A stretch of 33,447 nucleotides of DNA from Actinomycetota bacterium (GCA_004348925.1 RCMX01000006.1:95289-128735); one strand, 5' to 3'. Positions 16,659-25,298 are shown, counted from the first letter of the stretch. Numbers and translations are program-made. The notes: generated by a model not told the origin, from the sequence alone.

Positions 16659-16675
16659 CCTCACAGTATCCCCCA
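16659..16675 (-). promoter_or_regulatory. Promoter-like motif upstream of folE, repeated upstream of the kinase gene
   Basis: The minus strand reads TGGGGGATACTGTGAGG. GATACT could serve as a -10 element, giving a start about 30 bases before folE, but no recognisable -35 element lies upstream. Nearly the same word (TGGGGATACTCTGAGG) occurs upstream of the histidine kinase at 27211-27226, with one inserted base and one substitution. Whether this is a shared promoter class or a duplication is unknown. The rest of the 120-base gap (16624-16743) shows no terminator or other structure. Confidence 0.35.
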
Positions 16676-16743
16676 TCGAGTGGTTCTGCGTGTAGCGCCT
16701 GTGCATGTGCGCATGGTGGGCGCGAGCACGGTACGGGGCACAG

Positions 16744-17673
16744 CTACGGGATCAGCCCGAACGCCCTGCCGATCTGCACGAGCGCAGGGCCGAGGATAAC
16801 GATGAGCGTCGCAGGGAGGATGCAGAGCACCAGCGGGAACACGATCTTCACCGGCGCCTTCTGCGCGATCTCCTCGGCATGCTGACGGCGCTTGACCCGC
16901 ATCTCCTTCGCCTGCGTCCGCAGTACGTTCGCCACGCTTATGCCGAAGACGTCCGCCTGCACCATCGACGTCACGAAGGTCGCGACCTCGGGCACATCGG
17001 TGCGATCCGCCAGGTGACGGTAGGCCGTCGAGCGGTCGATACCCGCCTGAAGCTCCTTGAGCATTCTGGCGAACTCCTCGGCGAGCGGTCCTTTGCTGTT
17101 GGAGACCAACTTGGCAACGGCCTGGTCGAAGCCGAGACCCGCCTCGACGCTGATCGTGAGCATGTCGAGCATATCCGGCAGTGCCCGTCGGATCGCGAGC
17201 TTCCGGGAGTTGACCGCCGACAAGAGCCACACGTCGGGCGCGAAGAACGCCACCGCTCCCGCCGCAATCGCGGTCACGACGGCTGCGGTGCCGAGTCCAC
17301 GCAGCAGCCACGTCACCAGAAGCGCCGTGAGGAATGCGGCGGCAGCCGCAACCACCTTGTACGCGAAGAGCGCGCTTACATCGGTTCTGCGCGGGTTCCC
17401 CGCGCGCACAAGCTGGACTCGGAGGCGTTCGATATAGGCCTGCGGCATGAGTGTCGCGAAGGCCTCGGCAAGTCCGACGCCGAAGGGATGCGTCACGCGC
17501 TCACGGAACGGCTTGAGGAGCGGCTCCACCTCGGCTGCCTGTGTCTGCTCGTAGCCCGTGAGGTCCCCCAGCCGACGGCTCACACGGCGCTCCTCGGAGA
17601 AGAGCAGGTCGAGAACGGTGAACCCCACCAGCGCCGAGGCGAGACCGGCAAGCAGAATCGCGACAACGTTCAT
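16744..17673 (-). CDS. tadC: Tad pilus inner-membrane platform protein TadC
   Basis: TadC and TadB form the membrane platform that TadA drives to assemble Flp pilin. The 309-residue product has an N-terminal hydrophobic segment (residues 3-23), two membrane helices around 110-148 and the T2SSF (GspF-like) domain: RRALPDMLDMLTISVEAGLGFDQAVAKL, LAEEFARMLKELQAG, the DVPEVATFVTSMVQADVFGISVANVLRTQAKEMR motif and two C-terminal helices. The ATG directly follows the stop of the preceding gene with no gap. It is the last gene of the pilus operon; its stop is 120 bases before folE and I see no terminator. Confidence 0.93.
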   Translation of the reverse strand: MNVVAILLAGLASALVGFTVLDLLFSEERRVSRRLGDLTGYEQTQAAEVEPLLKPFRERVTHPFGVGLAEAFATLMPQAYIERLRVQLVRAGNPRRTDVSALFAYKVVAAAAAFLTALLVTWLLRGLGTAAVVTAIAAGAVAFFAPDVWLLSAVNSRKLAIRRALPDMLDMLTISVEAGLGFDQAVAKLVSNSKGPLAEEFARMLKELQAGIDRSTAYRHLADRTDVPEVATFVTSMVQADVFGISVANVLRTQAKEMRVKRRQHAEEIAQKAPVKIVFPLVLCILPATLIVILGPALVQIGRAFGLIP

Positions 17674-19584
17674 CTAGATCTCCACCTTCGTCGCGCGACG
17701 CAACCAGAACCATCCCACCACGAGCATGAGCGCCCCGACGATCGCCAACACCCATCCGAACGTGGCGGTGAACATCGACTTCATGTACCTCGGATTCACG
17801 ATCAACACCGCCGCGAGCTCGATAAACGGCAACACGATGAGAATCGTCCCGGAGAGCCTGCCCTCGGCGGTGAGCGAGTTGATGTGTCGCTTGAGTTCGG
17901 AGCGTTCCCGCATGGTGGCTGCGACGATGTCGAGCACTTCAGCGAGGTTGCCTCCGACCTCGCGCTGGATCGCGATCGCCGAGACGGTCCACGTGAAGTC
18001 CGGGCTGCCGATGCGGGCAGCCATGTGGTCGAGTGCCTGCTCGACCGGCAGGCCGAGACGTGCCTCGGTCTGCGCCCTGCCGAACTCACCCGAGGCCGGC
18101 TGCGCCATCTGCTCGGCGACGAGTCCGACGGCCTGGAGGAAACCCCACCCCGCACGAAGCGATCCGGCGAGCAGATTGAGTACTTCGGGGAGCTGCTCCT
18201 CGAACGCCGCCCGGCGCTTCTCGATGCGATTCTCAAGGAGCAGCAGCGGGAGGATCACGGCCACCAGCGCAAGCAGGAGCGAAACGACGAGCGAGCGCGA
18301 CACGAGCATGCCGAGCAGGCCGACGACGAGCACACCGGCAAGGTGCAGGTAGATGTACTCGGCCGGGCGAATGGGCCATCCCGCGCGCTCGAGCATCGAA
18401 TGCATCATGCGGGTGAAACCCCACCTGCCGGCGACGTACCCCACGGCGTCCTGCATCTTCGCCTGGAGTGCCGCTGGTGTCCCTGGCGACGCGGATCGAT
18501 CGGCGGCGCCATCCACCGTTTGGTCGTAGAACTCGAGACGGTCCAGTCCGGTCGAGCGGCGCTGCAGGAGCAGCGACACGCCCCACGCGAAGAGCGTGAC
18601 CGAGAGGAACGTGAGCATGATGGCGGCGATCCTCGCGAAGACGCTCGGCGAAACCGGCTTCAGCACCGGCCCTGACGCGGCAGTGGCGTACAGCGGATTG
18701 GGCGCGATGAGATCGCCGACTGCCGTCGCGCCGTCGAGCGATGCGGTCACCAGGACCTCGAGGTCCTTCGTGTTCGGCCGCAGGCTCTGGTACGTCACAA
18801 GATACTGTGTCCGGATCTCCTCGGAGAGCGCCTCGTAGATGGACAGCAGCTGTGCCGAGTCGGCGGCCGTGACGGCCCTGCCGCCGGTCTGCGAGGCCAG
18901 AGAGTTGAGCGCGCGCGGGTCCCACTCCTTCGACCGCAAGGTGACCGCATAGACGGCTGCGCCGGAGACCTTGAGCGCGCCCAGCGCGCTCTGGAAGCTC
19001 GTCACGCTCACGGTGTCGCCGCCATCCGAGAGCAACACGATGGCGGTCTGCCGACCGGCGTTTTTCGCGACGAGCCCGGCAGCGCGCACGAGCGCGTCAT
19101 GGACCGCGGTCTCCCCGCTCGCCTGGATGCCGTCGAGCGCCGAGAGCAGCCGGGGTTGCTCGCTCGTGAATTCGCTGCGGACGCTCGGCTCGAACGCGAA
19201 GGTCACGATCGCCGTGCGGTCCTCGGGACCCATCGCGTTCACGAATGCGCGGGCCGCCGCGAGCGCGTCGGTCAACGGCGCGCCTTTCATGCTGCCGCTC
19301 GTATCCAGCACGAGCACGACATCGACCGGCGCCCGGGCCGCATCCGTTGCACCCTCCGCCGAGATGACCTTCGCCTCGACGCCGTTCTCGGTGATGCGGA
19401 AGGTCGGCTCACCGGTAGTGCCGCCGAGCAGCTGCGCCGGAAGCGTCACCGAGAGCGTCATCGCGGGTAGCTGTGACGAGTCCTCAAGTCGAACGCCAAG
19501 CGTCGCGTCGGCAGCGCGCGCCGACGCAGGTGCAGCGATGAGCAGCGCTGCGAGCAGCACGGCCAGGCGTCTCACCGCCATCAC
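17674..19584 (-). CDS. tadB: von Willebrand factor A domain fused to TadB (pilus platform)
   Basis: This 636-residue protein joins two parts. Residues 1-25 form a signal peptide (LAVLLAALLIAAPASARA). Residues about 86-265 are a VWA domain with an intact MIDAS metal site: D94-T-S96-G-S98, T159 and D187. A transmembrane helix follows at 318-340, so the VWA domain should lie outside the membrane. The C-terminal half (about 380-636) is a TadB T2SSF domain with EEQLPEVLNLLAGSLRAGWG, VEQMAQ-type linker, QREVGGNLAEVLD (540-552) and flanking helices. TadC follows with no gap. The start is either GTG 19584 or ATG 19581, overlapping the tadA stop. A VWA domain is usually a separate protein in Tad loci; the fusion is unusual to me but may be known in actinobacteria. 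A role in adhesion or assembly-state sensing is inference. Confidence 0.9.
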   Translation of the reverse strand: MMAVRRLAVLLAALLIAAPASARAADATLGVRLEDSSQLPAMTLSVTLPAQLLGGTTGEPTFRITENGVEAKVISAEGATDAARAPVDVVLVLDTSGSMKGAPLTDALAAARAFVNAMGPEDRTAIVTFAFEPSVRSEFTSEQPRLLSALDGIQASGETAVHDALVRAAGLVAKNAGRQTAIVLLSDGGDTVSVTSFQSALGALKVSGAAVYAVTLRSKEWDPRALNSLASQTGGRAVTAADSAQLLSIYEALSEEIRTQYLVTYQSLRPNTKDLEVLVTASLDGATAVGDLIAPNPLYATAASGPVLKPVSPSVFARIAAIMLTFLSVTLFAWGVSLLLQRRSTGLDRLEFYDQTVDGAADRSASPGTPAALQAKMQDAVGYVAGRWGFTRMMHSMLERAGWPIRPAEYIYLHLAGVLVVGLLGMLVSRSLVVSLLLALVAVILPLLLLENRIEKRRAAFEEQLPEVLNLLAGSLRAGWGFLQAVGLVAEQMAQPASGEFGRAQTEARLGLPVEQALDHMAARIGSPDFTWTVSAIAIQREVGGNLAEVLDIVAATMRERSELKRHINSLTAEGRLSGTILIVLPFIELAAVLIVNPRYMKSMFTATFGWVLAIVGALMLVVGWFWLRRATKVEI

Positions 19585-20945
19585 CGCCGCGCGGGGGGCT
19601 CGTAGGCGAACGTCTCGCTCGGCAGGTGTATACCGAGGTCGTCCAGGTGCGCCGAGAACTTCGGTCTCAGACCGGTGCCTTTGAGCCGACCCAGGAAGCG
19701 ACCGGACTCGTCGACGCCCATCGTGTAGTCGTAGTAGTAGATGTCTTGCAGCACGATCGTGTCGCCCTCCATCCCCTCGACTTCGGAGATCTGCACGATC
19801 TTGCGCGAGCCGTCCCGCAGGCGCTGCAGCTGGACGACCATATGGAGCGCCGAGGAAACCTGCTCCCGGATGGCGCGCACGGGCAGGTCGACGCCGCTCA
19901 GAAGCACCATCGTCTCGAGCCGGGCGAGCGAGTCTCTCGGCGAGTTGGCGTGGATCGTCGAAAGCGAGCCCTCGTGGCCAGTGTTCATGGCCTGCAACAT
20001 ATCGAGCGCCTCTGCGCCGCGAACCTCGCCCACGATGATGCGATCGGGACGCATGCGCAGCGAGTTGCGAACGAGGTCGCGGATAGTAACCTGCCCTTTG
20101 CCCTCGATGTTTGGAGGCCTCGACTCAAGCCGCAGCACATGACTCTGGCCGAGACGCAGTTCAGCCGCGTCTTCGATGGTCACGATTCGCTCGTCGTCCG
20201 GCACGAACGCCGAAACCACGTTGAGCAGGGTTGTCTTCCCGCTCCCGGTGCCCCCCGAGATGAGGACGTTGAGACGACCGCGGACGGACGCCTCGAGGAA
20301 CTCACCGGCGCGCTCATCGAGCGTACCGAAGGCGATCAGGTCGCTGATGGTGTAGGGCTCCTGCGAGAACTTCCGGATCGTGAGCATCGGCCCGTTGATC
20401 GCAAGCGGGTGGATGACCGCGTTCACACGGGACCCGTCGGGAAGCCGCGCGTCGACCATCGGCGATGATTCGTCGATGCGCCGCCCTACCTGCCCCACGA
20501 TCTTGTCGATGATGCGAAGTAGGTGCGCCTCGTCGATGAACCGGCGGTCCGTCAGATACAGTCGCCCACGTCGCTCCACGTACACGGTGTCCGCATTGTT
20601 CACCATGACCTCGGTGACTTCCGGATCTCCCAGAAGCGACTGCAACGGTCCATAGCCCAGGATATTGTCGACCACATCGGCCGAGATCTCCCGCCGGTCG
20701 GCCGCCGACAGCGGCGTGCTCTCGCGCTCCAGCAGCTCACGCAGCTTCATATGGATGGAGGCCCGGATTGACGCCTCATCGACATCGGGCATCGAGAGCT
20801 CGGTGCCCATCTCTTCGATCAGCAGGTAGTGGAGACTGCGCTTTATGGCATCCTTCGGCCCCGAGCCGAGGACGTCATCGATCTCGCGGAGCTCATCGGC
20901 CACCACCTGGTTTGTGCCTTGGGCGAGACGTTCCCTAAGCGACAC
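19581..20945 (-). CDS. tadA: Tad pilus assembly ATPase TadA/CpaF
   Basis: TadA/CpaF is the hexameric VirB11/GspE-like ATPase powering pilus assembly at the membrane's inner face. The 454-residue product has an N-terminal all-alpha segment, the family stretch [22 protein letters not shown] (95-116), [24 protein letters not shown], Walker [10 protein letters not shown] (231-239), an Asp-box at TIEDAAEL (256-263), Walker-B-like RIIVGEVRG and the His-box [17 protein letters not shown] choose the GTG at 20945, which overlaps the cpaE stop by 11 bases and has GGAGG upstream; the frame is open further up but reads as shadow. Confidence 0.95.
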   Translation of the reverse strand: MSLRERLAQGTNQVVADELREIDDVLGSGPKDAIKRSLHYLLIEEMGTELSMPDVDEASIRASIHMKLRELLERESTPLSAADRREISADVVDNILGYGPLQSLLGDPEVTEVMVNNADTVYVERRGRLYLTDRRFIDEAHLLRIIDKIVGQVGRRIDESSPMVDARLPDGSRVNAVIHPLAINGPMLTIRKFSQEPYTISDLIAFGTLDERAGEFLEASVRGRLNVLISGGTGSGKTTLLNVVSAFVPDDERIVTIEDAAELRLGQSHVLRLESRPPNIEGKGQVTIRDLVRNSLRMRPDRIIVGEVRGAEALDMLQAMNTGHEGSLSTIHANSPRDSLARLETMVLLSGVDLPVRAIREQVSSALHMVVQLQRLRDGSRKIVQISEVEGMEGDTIVLQDIYYYDYTMGVDESGRFLGRLKGTGLRPKFSAHLDDLGIHLPSETFAYEPPARR

Positions 20946-22092
20946 TGCTCTTCGCCTCCTCGCGACCCGCTGCGATGCGCTTCGCGAGGGCCGCAAGCGC
21001 CCGGGCAACCCCCGATTTCGGAGAGTCCAGCACCACCGGCACGCCACGGTTCACCGAGCGCGGCACGAGTCGATCGCTCGGCACCTCGGCCACAAGCGTG
21101 GCGTCGATGCTTCTCTGGGCCTCGCCGGGATCCAGCCAGACCTTGCTATCCGCGCGGTTGATCACCAGCTGGGTGAGATCGTGGTCGTACCCCATCTGAG
21201 CGAGCTTCTGAAGTGAGACGCGCACATTCTTGATGCTGGCGACATCCATGGTCGCTACGGCGTAGACGCTGTCGCTGCCGTCGATCGCCGCAAGCACCGC
21301 GTCATCGAGCGCCGCCGCGGTGTCGATAACGACGACGTCCGCCATCTCCCGCAACAAGCCGATGACCGCGCTGATGCGGCTGACGGTGACCGCATCGGCA
21401 TCCTCGGGATGTACGGGCGCGAGCAAGACCTGGAGCCCGGACTCGTGCGTCGTGAGGAATCCCCGAAGCATCTCGGCATCGAGCCGATCGAATGACTGCA
21501 CGGCATCGAAGATGGTGCGCTCGGGCGTCAGGTCGAGCATGATGCCCACGTCGCCGAATTGCAGGTCGAGATCGACGAGCACGGTGCGCAGGCGCAGTTC
21601 GGCAAGCGCGACCGCGACGTTGCACGAGATGACCGTCTTGCCAACACCGCCTTTGGTGCTGAACACGGTCACGACGCGACCCCGCGTTGGCGGAACACAC
21701 ATCACGGCCGACTCTGTCGCGCGAGACCTGGCGCTCTCGAGCGCAGCATGCACAGCGTTCACGACCTCGCCATAGTCCTTGTCGGCGGGCACGACATCCC
21801 GCAGCCCCGCACGCATGGCGCGCCTGAGCAAGTCGGTCGACGCCTCATCCGTCACGAGGATGGTCGCAGCCGTCTCCTCCGCCGAACCGTACGCCTCGGC
21901 GAACTCGATCGCGGCGGTCGGCGCGACCGACGGCCCAAGCACCACCGCGCCCGGTTGCCGTTGTCGCAGCAGTTCACGCGCCTCGGCCAGAGTGCGCACC
22001 TCCTCGCACCGCGCCCCGACGTCGCTTTCGAGAAGTGCCCGCAGCCGACGACAGAAGCCGGCATCAGCGTCGACGATCACGACCACGCCCAT
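20935..22092 (-). CDS. cpaE: Pilus localisation ATPase CpaE with degenerate receiver-like N-terminus
   Basis: CpaE/TadZ is a MinD/ParA-like ATPase that places the Tad machine in the cell. The 385-residue product has a C-terminal ATPase (about 138-385) with deviant Walker A STKGGVGKT (145-153), VLVDLDLQFGDVGIML (Walker A' region) and VVVIDTAAALDD. The N-terminal 120 residues resemble a response-regulator receiver (VVVIVDADAGFCRRLRALL, then VVLGPSVAP and LRRAMRAGLRDVVPAD), but the phosphoacceptor aspartate position is Pro54. It is thus a pseudo-receiver, as in many CpaE proteins. ATG 22092 has AGGAGG nearby. It overlaps tadA by 11 bases. Confidence 0.92.
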   Translation of the reverse strand: MGVVVIVDADAGFCRRLRALLESDVGARCEEVRTLAEARELLRQRQPGAVVLGPSVAPTAAIEFAEAYGSAEETAATILVTDEASTDLLRRAMRAGLRDVVPADKDYGEVVNAVHAALESARSRATESAVMCVPPTRGRVVTVFSTKGGVGKTVISCNVAVALAELRLRTVLVDLDLQFGDVGIMLDLTPERTIFDAVQSFDRLDAEMLRGFLTTHESGLQVLLAPVHPEDADAVTVSRISAVIGLLREMADVVVIDTAAALDDAVLAAIDGSDSVYAVATMDVASIKNVRVSLQKLAQMGYDHDLTQLVINRADSKVWLDPGEAQRSIDATLVAEVPSDRLVPRSVNRGVPVVLDSPKSGVARALAALAKRIAAGREEAKSSVA

Positions 22093-22101
22093 CGCTGCCT
22101 C

Positions 22102-22869
22102 CTACTTGAAGATCGTCTTGATGTTGCGTCCGGTCGTACCGGGCACCTGGGTCTCAGTGGTCGGCAAGAGCGCGAGCCAGACGGTGCCTTGCTCCTCGGC
22201 GAACACGATTCGCTCGACGTCCTCGGGCTTGAGCGCAAGTGTCACCGTCGCCGCCTTTGCCGCGTTCGCGCCCCGGGTCCCCGCAGCGAGCGCGGAGCCC
22301 GACTTCGTCGTCCCCTCGTCCGTGGCCGCTCCGGCGCCCGTGTCAGCGCCTACAGCCAGAATGCGCGCCTTTTGCAGGAGGATCCTCGACTCCGCATCCT
22401 TGCCGTTGGGACCGGGATCGAACGTCGCGGTAACCAGCACCCAGTCGCCGGCTTTGAGCATCCCGCCAACACAGGTGATGTCATCGGCGGGAATGGAGAC
22501 GGCGACGAACCCGTCAGGGATAGCGAACGAGAGTCCTGCCTCGCTCGGGAACTGGAACCTGGCGCGCGTCACCTGCTCGCCCGCGCTGAGCGACGTCGCC
22601 AGCACCTGCCCTTCGATGCCACGCGCCGAGGAGACCGCGCTTGCCGAGACATACCGCTGCGGCACCTCCTGCACGGAGATCAACCCCTGCTTGAGCGCAT
22701 CCTCCGCAGACGTGCCGCGCGGGACGTCCTGGGTGGCGACTAGCACCTGCACCGGCTGCGCTTCCTTCGTCAGACGCGCGGTCGCGCCGCGCAGGTACTG
22801 CGCCGTAAGCAACGCCGCTGCGATGCCAAGGACGACTGCAGCAACGAGGATGAAGACTCTCGACCGCAT
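22102..22869 (-). CDS. cpaB: Flp pilus assembly protein CpaB/RcpC (SAF domain)
   Basis: CpaB/RcpC is a periplasmic or extracellular-face component of the Tad apparatus. The 255-residue product begins with an N-terminal anchor (residues 5-27), followed by a SAF domain around 42-105 (VLVATQDVPRGT, ALKQGLISVQEVPQRYV, LSAGEQVTRARF) and the RcpC-type second half (AVSIPADDITCVGGMLKAGDWVLVTATF). A low-complexity Ala/Gly/Thr stretch lies around residues 180-210, then a final beta-rich VTLALKPEDVERIVFAEEQGTVWLALL. ATG 22869 has AAGGAG upstream. It lies nine bases before cpaE. In monoderms this protein is thought to form part of the exit channel. Confidence 0.9.
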   Translation of the reverse strand: MRSRVFILVAAVVLGIAAALLTAQYLRGATARLTKEAQPVQVLVATQDVPRGTSAEDALKQGLISVQEVPQRYVSASAVSSARGIEGQVLATSLSAGEQVTRARFQFPSEAGLSFAIPDGFVAVSIPADDITCVGGMLKAGDWVLVTATFDPGPNGKDAESRILLQKARILAVGADTGAGAATDEGTTKSGSALAAGTRGANAAKAATVTLALKPEDVERIVFAEEQGTVWLALLPTTETQVPGTTGRNIKTIFK

Positions 22870-22888
22870 AGCGCGCTCCTTCTGTGGG

Positions 22889-24508
22889 TCATTCCGGCGC
22901 GACGAGCCGGACGGTCAATACATAGAGCCCGTCGGGCGGCGTCTCAGAGACGGCGTCCGACGGTGAGACGTACTCGACGAAGCGCCCGACGATGGCGTCC
23001 TTCTTGATGTTGCTAGCGGGCTCGATGAAGAAAGCGGCAAGGCTCACAACGCGCATCGGAGTCTGCCCGGTCACCAGCTGCATCTTCTCGACGACCGGCA
23101 CGTAGACGACGCGTGACGTGGCCGGTCGACCCTGAGCTTCCCATTGGCTGAACGTCAGGGAGTCGCCCGCGAAACGATCGTCGAGCGCCTTCGCCGTGCT
23201 CGGGCCGGAGAGCGTACCCGGCTCGGTCCTGATGGTGTCCCCGATGTGGATGACGAACGGGAACGCCTCGGCCAGGTAGTGGTAGTACGCGGGCGGCGCG
23301 TATTCGGGGTCATCGGCGAGCACATACTCGACGGGGTCCTGCGGGTTACGCCACAGCGGCGTGTGGTGGATCGTCCCCAGGTCCACGGCGCAGAAGTTGC
23401 CGACCTCGCCAGCACCACCCACGACCTTGAGCTCGTAATCCTGACCGTACACGTAGTCGTTCAGCTGCACCGAGACCGTGATCGCCTCTCCCGGCGCGAC
23501 GACGTAGTCGGAAAGTGAGACATCAGCGATCGGGTAGGTGGATCGCCTGACCAGGAGCGTGGCAGCGCTGGTGACCGTCGTCTTCGCAACCGAGACGTCT
23601 ATCGGAAACGTGGCCCAGAGGTCGTCGACGGCCGGCACGTTCAAAGCGACCGACCACAGCCCCGGTTGGCCGACGACCGCTGTGAGCGTGTAGCTCTTGC
23701 CAACGAAGCGCGCCTGAGGCGCCTCGGCCGCCCGCACGTACAGTCTCGCCGAACCGGAGGATCCGGCCGCCACGACGTAGTGGTCGAGGTACACATCAAG
23801 AATGGGACATCCCGGAGGGGGAACGAACGCCCTCGCTGCCCCGGGAAGCGGCTCGGGCACTCCGTCCGGATAGTCGCTCGTGCCGTCCGGATACGCCGTC
23901 TGCTCGTTGTACGCGGCCACGTCGACGCTGTAGCCCGAGAGTGCAGCGCTGGCCGGCGCGATGACGGTCCCCGACCAGAGGCCTCCCCCTTCGGGCTCGA
24001 GCCACACCCGGGCACCGCCTCCGATGCGCGCGGACACCTTTGACGCATGAATGACGGGCACCGACCATGGCACGATGCCACGCATCCCCGTGAGGTATGC
24101 GATTTGAGCACGCGCCGTCGCCGTCACGAGCGACGTCTGCATGCCAAGCACGCGACCGAAGAACAGCGCCGCATCCTTCTGCACGGTGACCTGAACGTAC
24201 GTCTCCGTGACCCGGGTCTCCGGCGCGTCCTTCAGCATCACGAGCTCGTCGGCGGGCTGGGTCGCATTCGCATTCGCGAATGCCTCGGCCTCGGCGAGGA
24301 CCTCGGCGTCGCTGCCTCCATCGGCGAGAACACGGCAACCCGCCAGCGCGGCGGCGTCAGCGGCGCTCTGAAGCTGACGCCGTACGGTGAGCAGATACCC
24401 CACGTCGACGGCAAGCGCCGAGATCAGCACCAACACGAGGAAGACGACTGCCACGGTCACGGCAACGCCGCCGTCATCCCTCTTGATGTGCTCGATCACG
24501 ATAATCAC
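22889..24508 (-). CDS. TadG-like pilus-associated protein
   Basis: The 539-residue product has the TadG/TadE-G-like N-terminus: a short basic lead, GGVAVTVAVVFLVLVLISALAVDVGYLLTVRRQLQSAADAAALAG (13-57), which anchors the protein. A large extracellular part follows. The later region is typical of TadG relatives: GNFCAVDLG (370-378), HIGDTIRTEPGTLSGP (421-436), then VVYVPVVEKMQLVTGQTPMRVVSLAAFFIEP and IVGRFVEYV near the end. Two similar stretches around DVYLDHYVVAAG (238-249) and DVSLSDYVVAPG (329-340) suggest paired beta-sandwich repeats. The start is a GTG at 24508 overlapping the tadE stop (GTGA), with GAGG eight bases upstream. It is a candidate minor pilin or surface anchor of the pilus. 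Confidence 0.82.
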   Translation of the reverse strand: MIIVIEHIKRDDGGVAVTVAVVFLVLVLISALAVDVGYLLTVRRQLQSAADAAALAGCRVLADGGSDAEVLAEAEAFANANATQPADELVMLKDAPETRVTETYVQVTVQKDAALFFGRVLGMQTSLVTATARAQIAYLTGMRGIVPWSVPVIHASKVSARIGGGARVWLEPEGGGLWSGTVIAPASAALSGYSVDVAAYNEQTAYPDGTSDYPDGVPEPLPGAARAFVPPPGCPILDVYLDHYVVAAGSSGSARLYVRAAEAPQARFVGKSYTLTAVVGQPGLWSVALNVPAVDDLWATFPIDVSVAKTTVTSAATLLVRRSTYPIADVSLSDYVVAPGEAITVSVQLNDYVYGQDYELKVVGGAGEVGNFCAVDLGTIHHTPLWRNPQDPVEYVLADDPEYAPPAYYHYLAEAFPFVIHIGDTIRTEPGTLSGPSTAKALDDRFAGDSLTFSQWEAQGRPATSRVVYVPVVEKMQLVTGQTPMRVVSLAAFFIEPASNIKKDAIVGRFVEYVSPSDAVSETPPDGLYVLTVRLVAPE

Positions 24509-24933
24509 TCGATCCTCATCGTAGCGGTGCTGTGCAGCTGGAACGTCCCGTCGTCACTCCCGAACAGGCCCTGCATGAAGGGCGTGAAGATCGGCACCGC
24601 ATGCGTCACCGTGACGGTCGCAGGATCTCCAACGTCGTCGATGCCCGGGTCGTCGGGCGTCACCGCGATGTCGGCATCGGTGAGCGCCAGCCCCGGAGAC
24701 GACTGCGCCGCCTTGTAGCGGACGGTGCCTGGCGTGGAGACCGACCCGGCGGGGTATTCCAGCGCGGCCCATCGCACGCCTTCGCGCGCGGCATGCGTGA
24801 GCTCCACCCACTGGAAGAAGAGGATCCCGAACTGGATGATCCCGATGAGCAGGAGAACGAGCACCGTCGACACGAGCGCGAATTCGACGGCTGCTGCTCC
24901 CTCGTCGCGGCATGAGTGACCGCGGTGCCACAT
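24505..24933 (-). CDS. tadE: TadE-like pseudopilin
   Basis: TadE-family pseudopilins are small single-pass proteins processed by the prepilin peptidase and needed for Flp pilus formation. The 142-residue product has the diagnostic DEGAAAVEFALVSTVLVLLLIGIIQFGILF (10-39) with Glu at +5 after the cleavage site, followed by WVELTHAAREGVRWAA. The rest is a short extracellular domain. ATG 24933 is preceded by AGGGGGG seven bases upstream. A hairpin separates it from the upstream flp gene, and its stop overlaps the tadG-like start. Confidence 0.92.
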   Translation of the reverse strand: MWHRGHSCRDEGAAAVEFALVSTVLVLLLIGIIQFGILFFQWVELTHAAREGVRWAALEYPAGSVSTPGTVRYKAAQSSPGLALTDADIAVTPDDPGIDDVGDPATVTVTHAVPIFTPFMQGLFGSDDGTFQLHSTATMRIE

Positions 24934-24962
24934 CGGAATGCCCCCCTACATTTCTTCGATTC

Positions 24963-24994
24963 GTCCGGGAGCCCGCCCTGACGGACCCCCGGAC
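24963..24994 (-). terminator. Hairpin between flp and tadE, possible attenuator
   Basis: GTCCGGG and CCCGGAC form a 7-bp GC-rich stem, extendable by a G-T and a G-C pair, in the 70-base flp-tadE gap. No run of U follows on the minus strand, so this is not a textbook terminator. Such a hairpin would stabilise the upstream pilin message or partially stop transcription, giving more Flp than assembly proteins. Confidence 0.5.
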
Positions 24995-25003
24995 GCGCCG
25001 CGC

Positions 25004-25186
25004 CTAGGCGCCAGCGATCTTATCCAGAACCGTCTGGAACAGCGCGGCGATCTGATCGCCCAGCAAGAAGACGACTGTCAGGATCGCGACTGCGATGGCG
25101 GCAACCATGATTCCGTACTCGACCGCGGTCGCTCCCTCATCGGACTTGCTGTGCTCGAGGGCCCACGCATACATCTTGAGCAGCAC
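25004..25186 (-). CDS. flp: Flp/Fap type IVb major pilin
   Basis: This 60-residue protein is the pilin subunit. The prepilin motif is EG^ATAVEYG, with predicted cleavage after G18 and the invariant E23-Y24 pair at +5 and +6. A hydrophobic helix follows (IMVAAIAVAILTVVFLLGDQIAALF) and a short tail ends the protein. I favour the GTG at 25186, with GGAGGTG nine bases upstream; an ATG at 25174 would trim four residues. It heads the Tad operon: tadE, tadG-like, cpaB, cpaE, tadA, tadB and tadC follow. The prepilin peptidase needed for processing is not in the window. Confidence 0.93.
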   Translation of the reverse strand: MLLKMYAWALEHSKSDEGATAVEYGIMVAAIAVAILTVVFLLGDQIAALFQTVLDKIAGA

Positions 25187-25261
25187 CTGAATACACCTCC
25201 CCCCACATCCCCCCGGAGAATGACAACACCTGCAGATGAAGGTGCCCGAGATGCGGGTGGA

Positions 25262-25281
25262 ACGGTATCAGTCGACGGTAT
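25262..25281. repeat. Direct repeat upstream of flp
   Basis: Two copies of ACGGTAT lie at 25262-25268 and 25275-25281, start-to-start 13 bases apart, in the 135-base gap between flp and the response regulator gene. The position upstream of flp would suit a regulator-binding site, for instance of the adjacent LuxR-type regulator, but the word does not match a NarL heptamer and no promoter hexamers could be placed with confidence. Chance occurrence is possible. Confidence 0.3.
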
Positions 25282-25298
25282 GATTGCGGATTGAGGTC

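Noticed and set aside
16705-18675. Long open reading frame of 656 codons on the plus strand opposite tadC and tadB
   Set aside because: Its translation is Arg/His/Glu-rich with no domain, and it lies wholly antisense to two well-supported genes. Such frames are common in GC-rich DNA.
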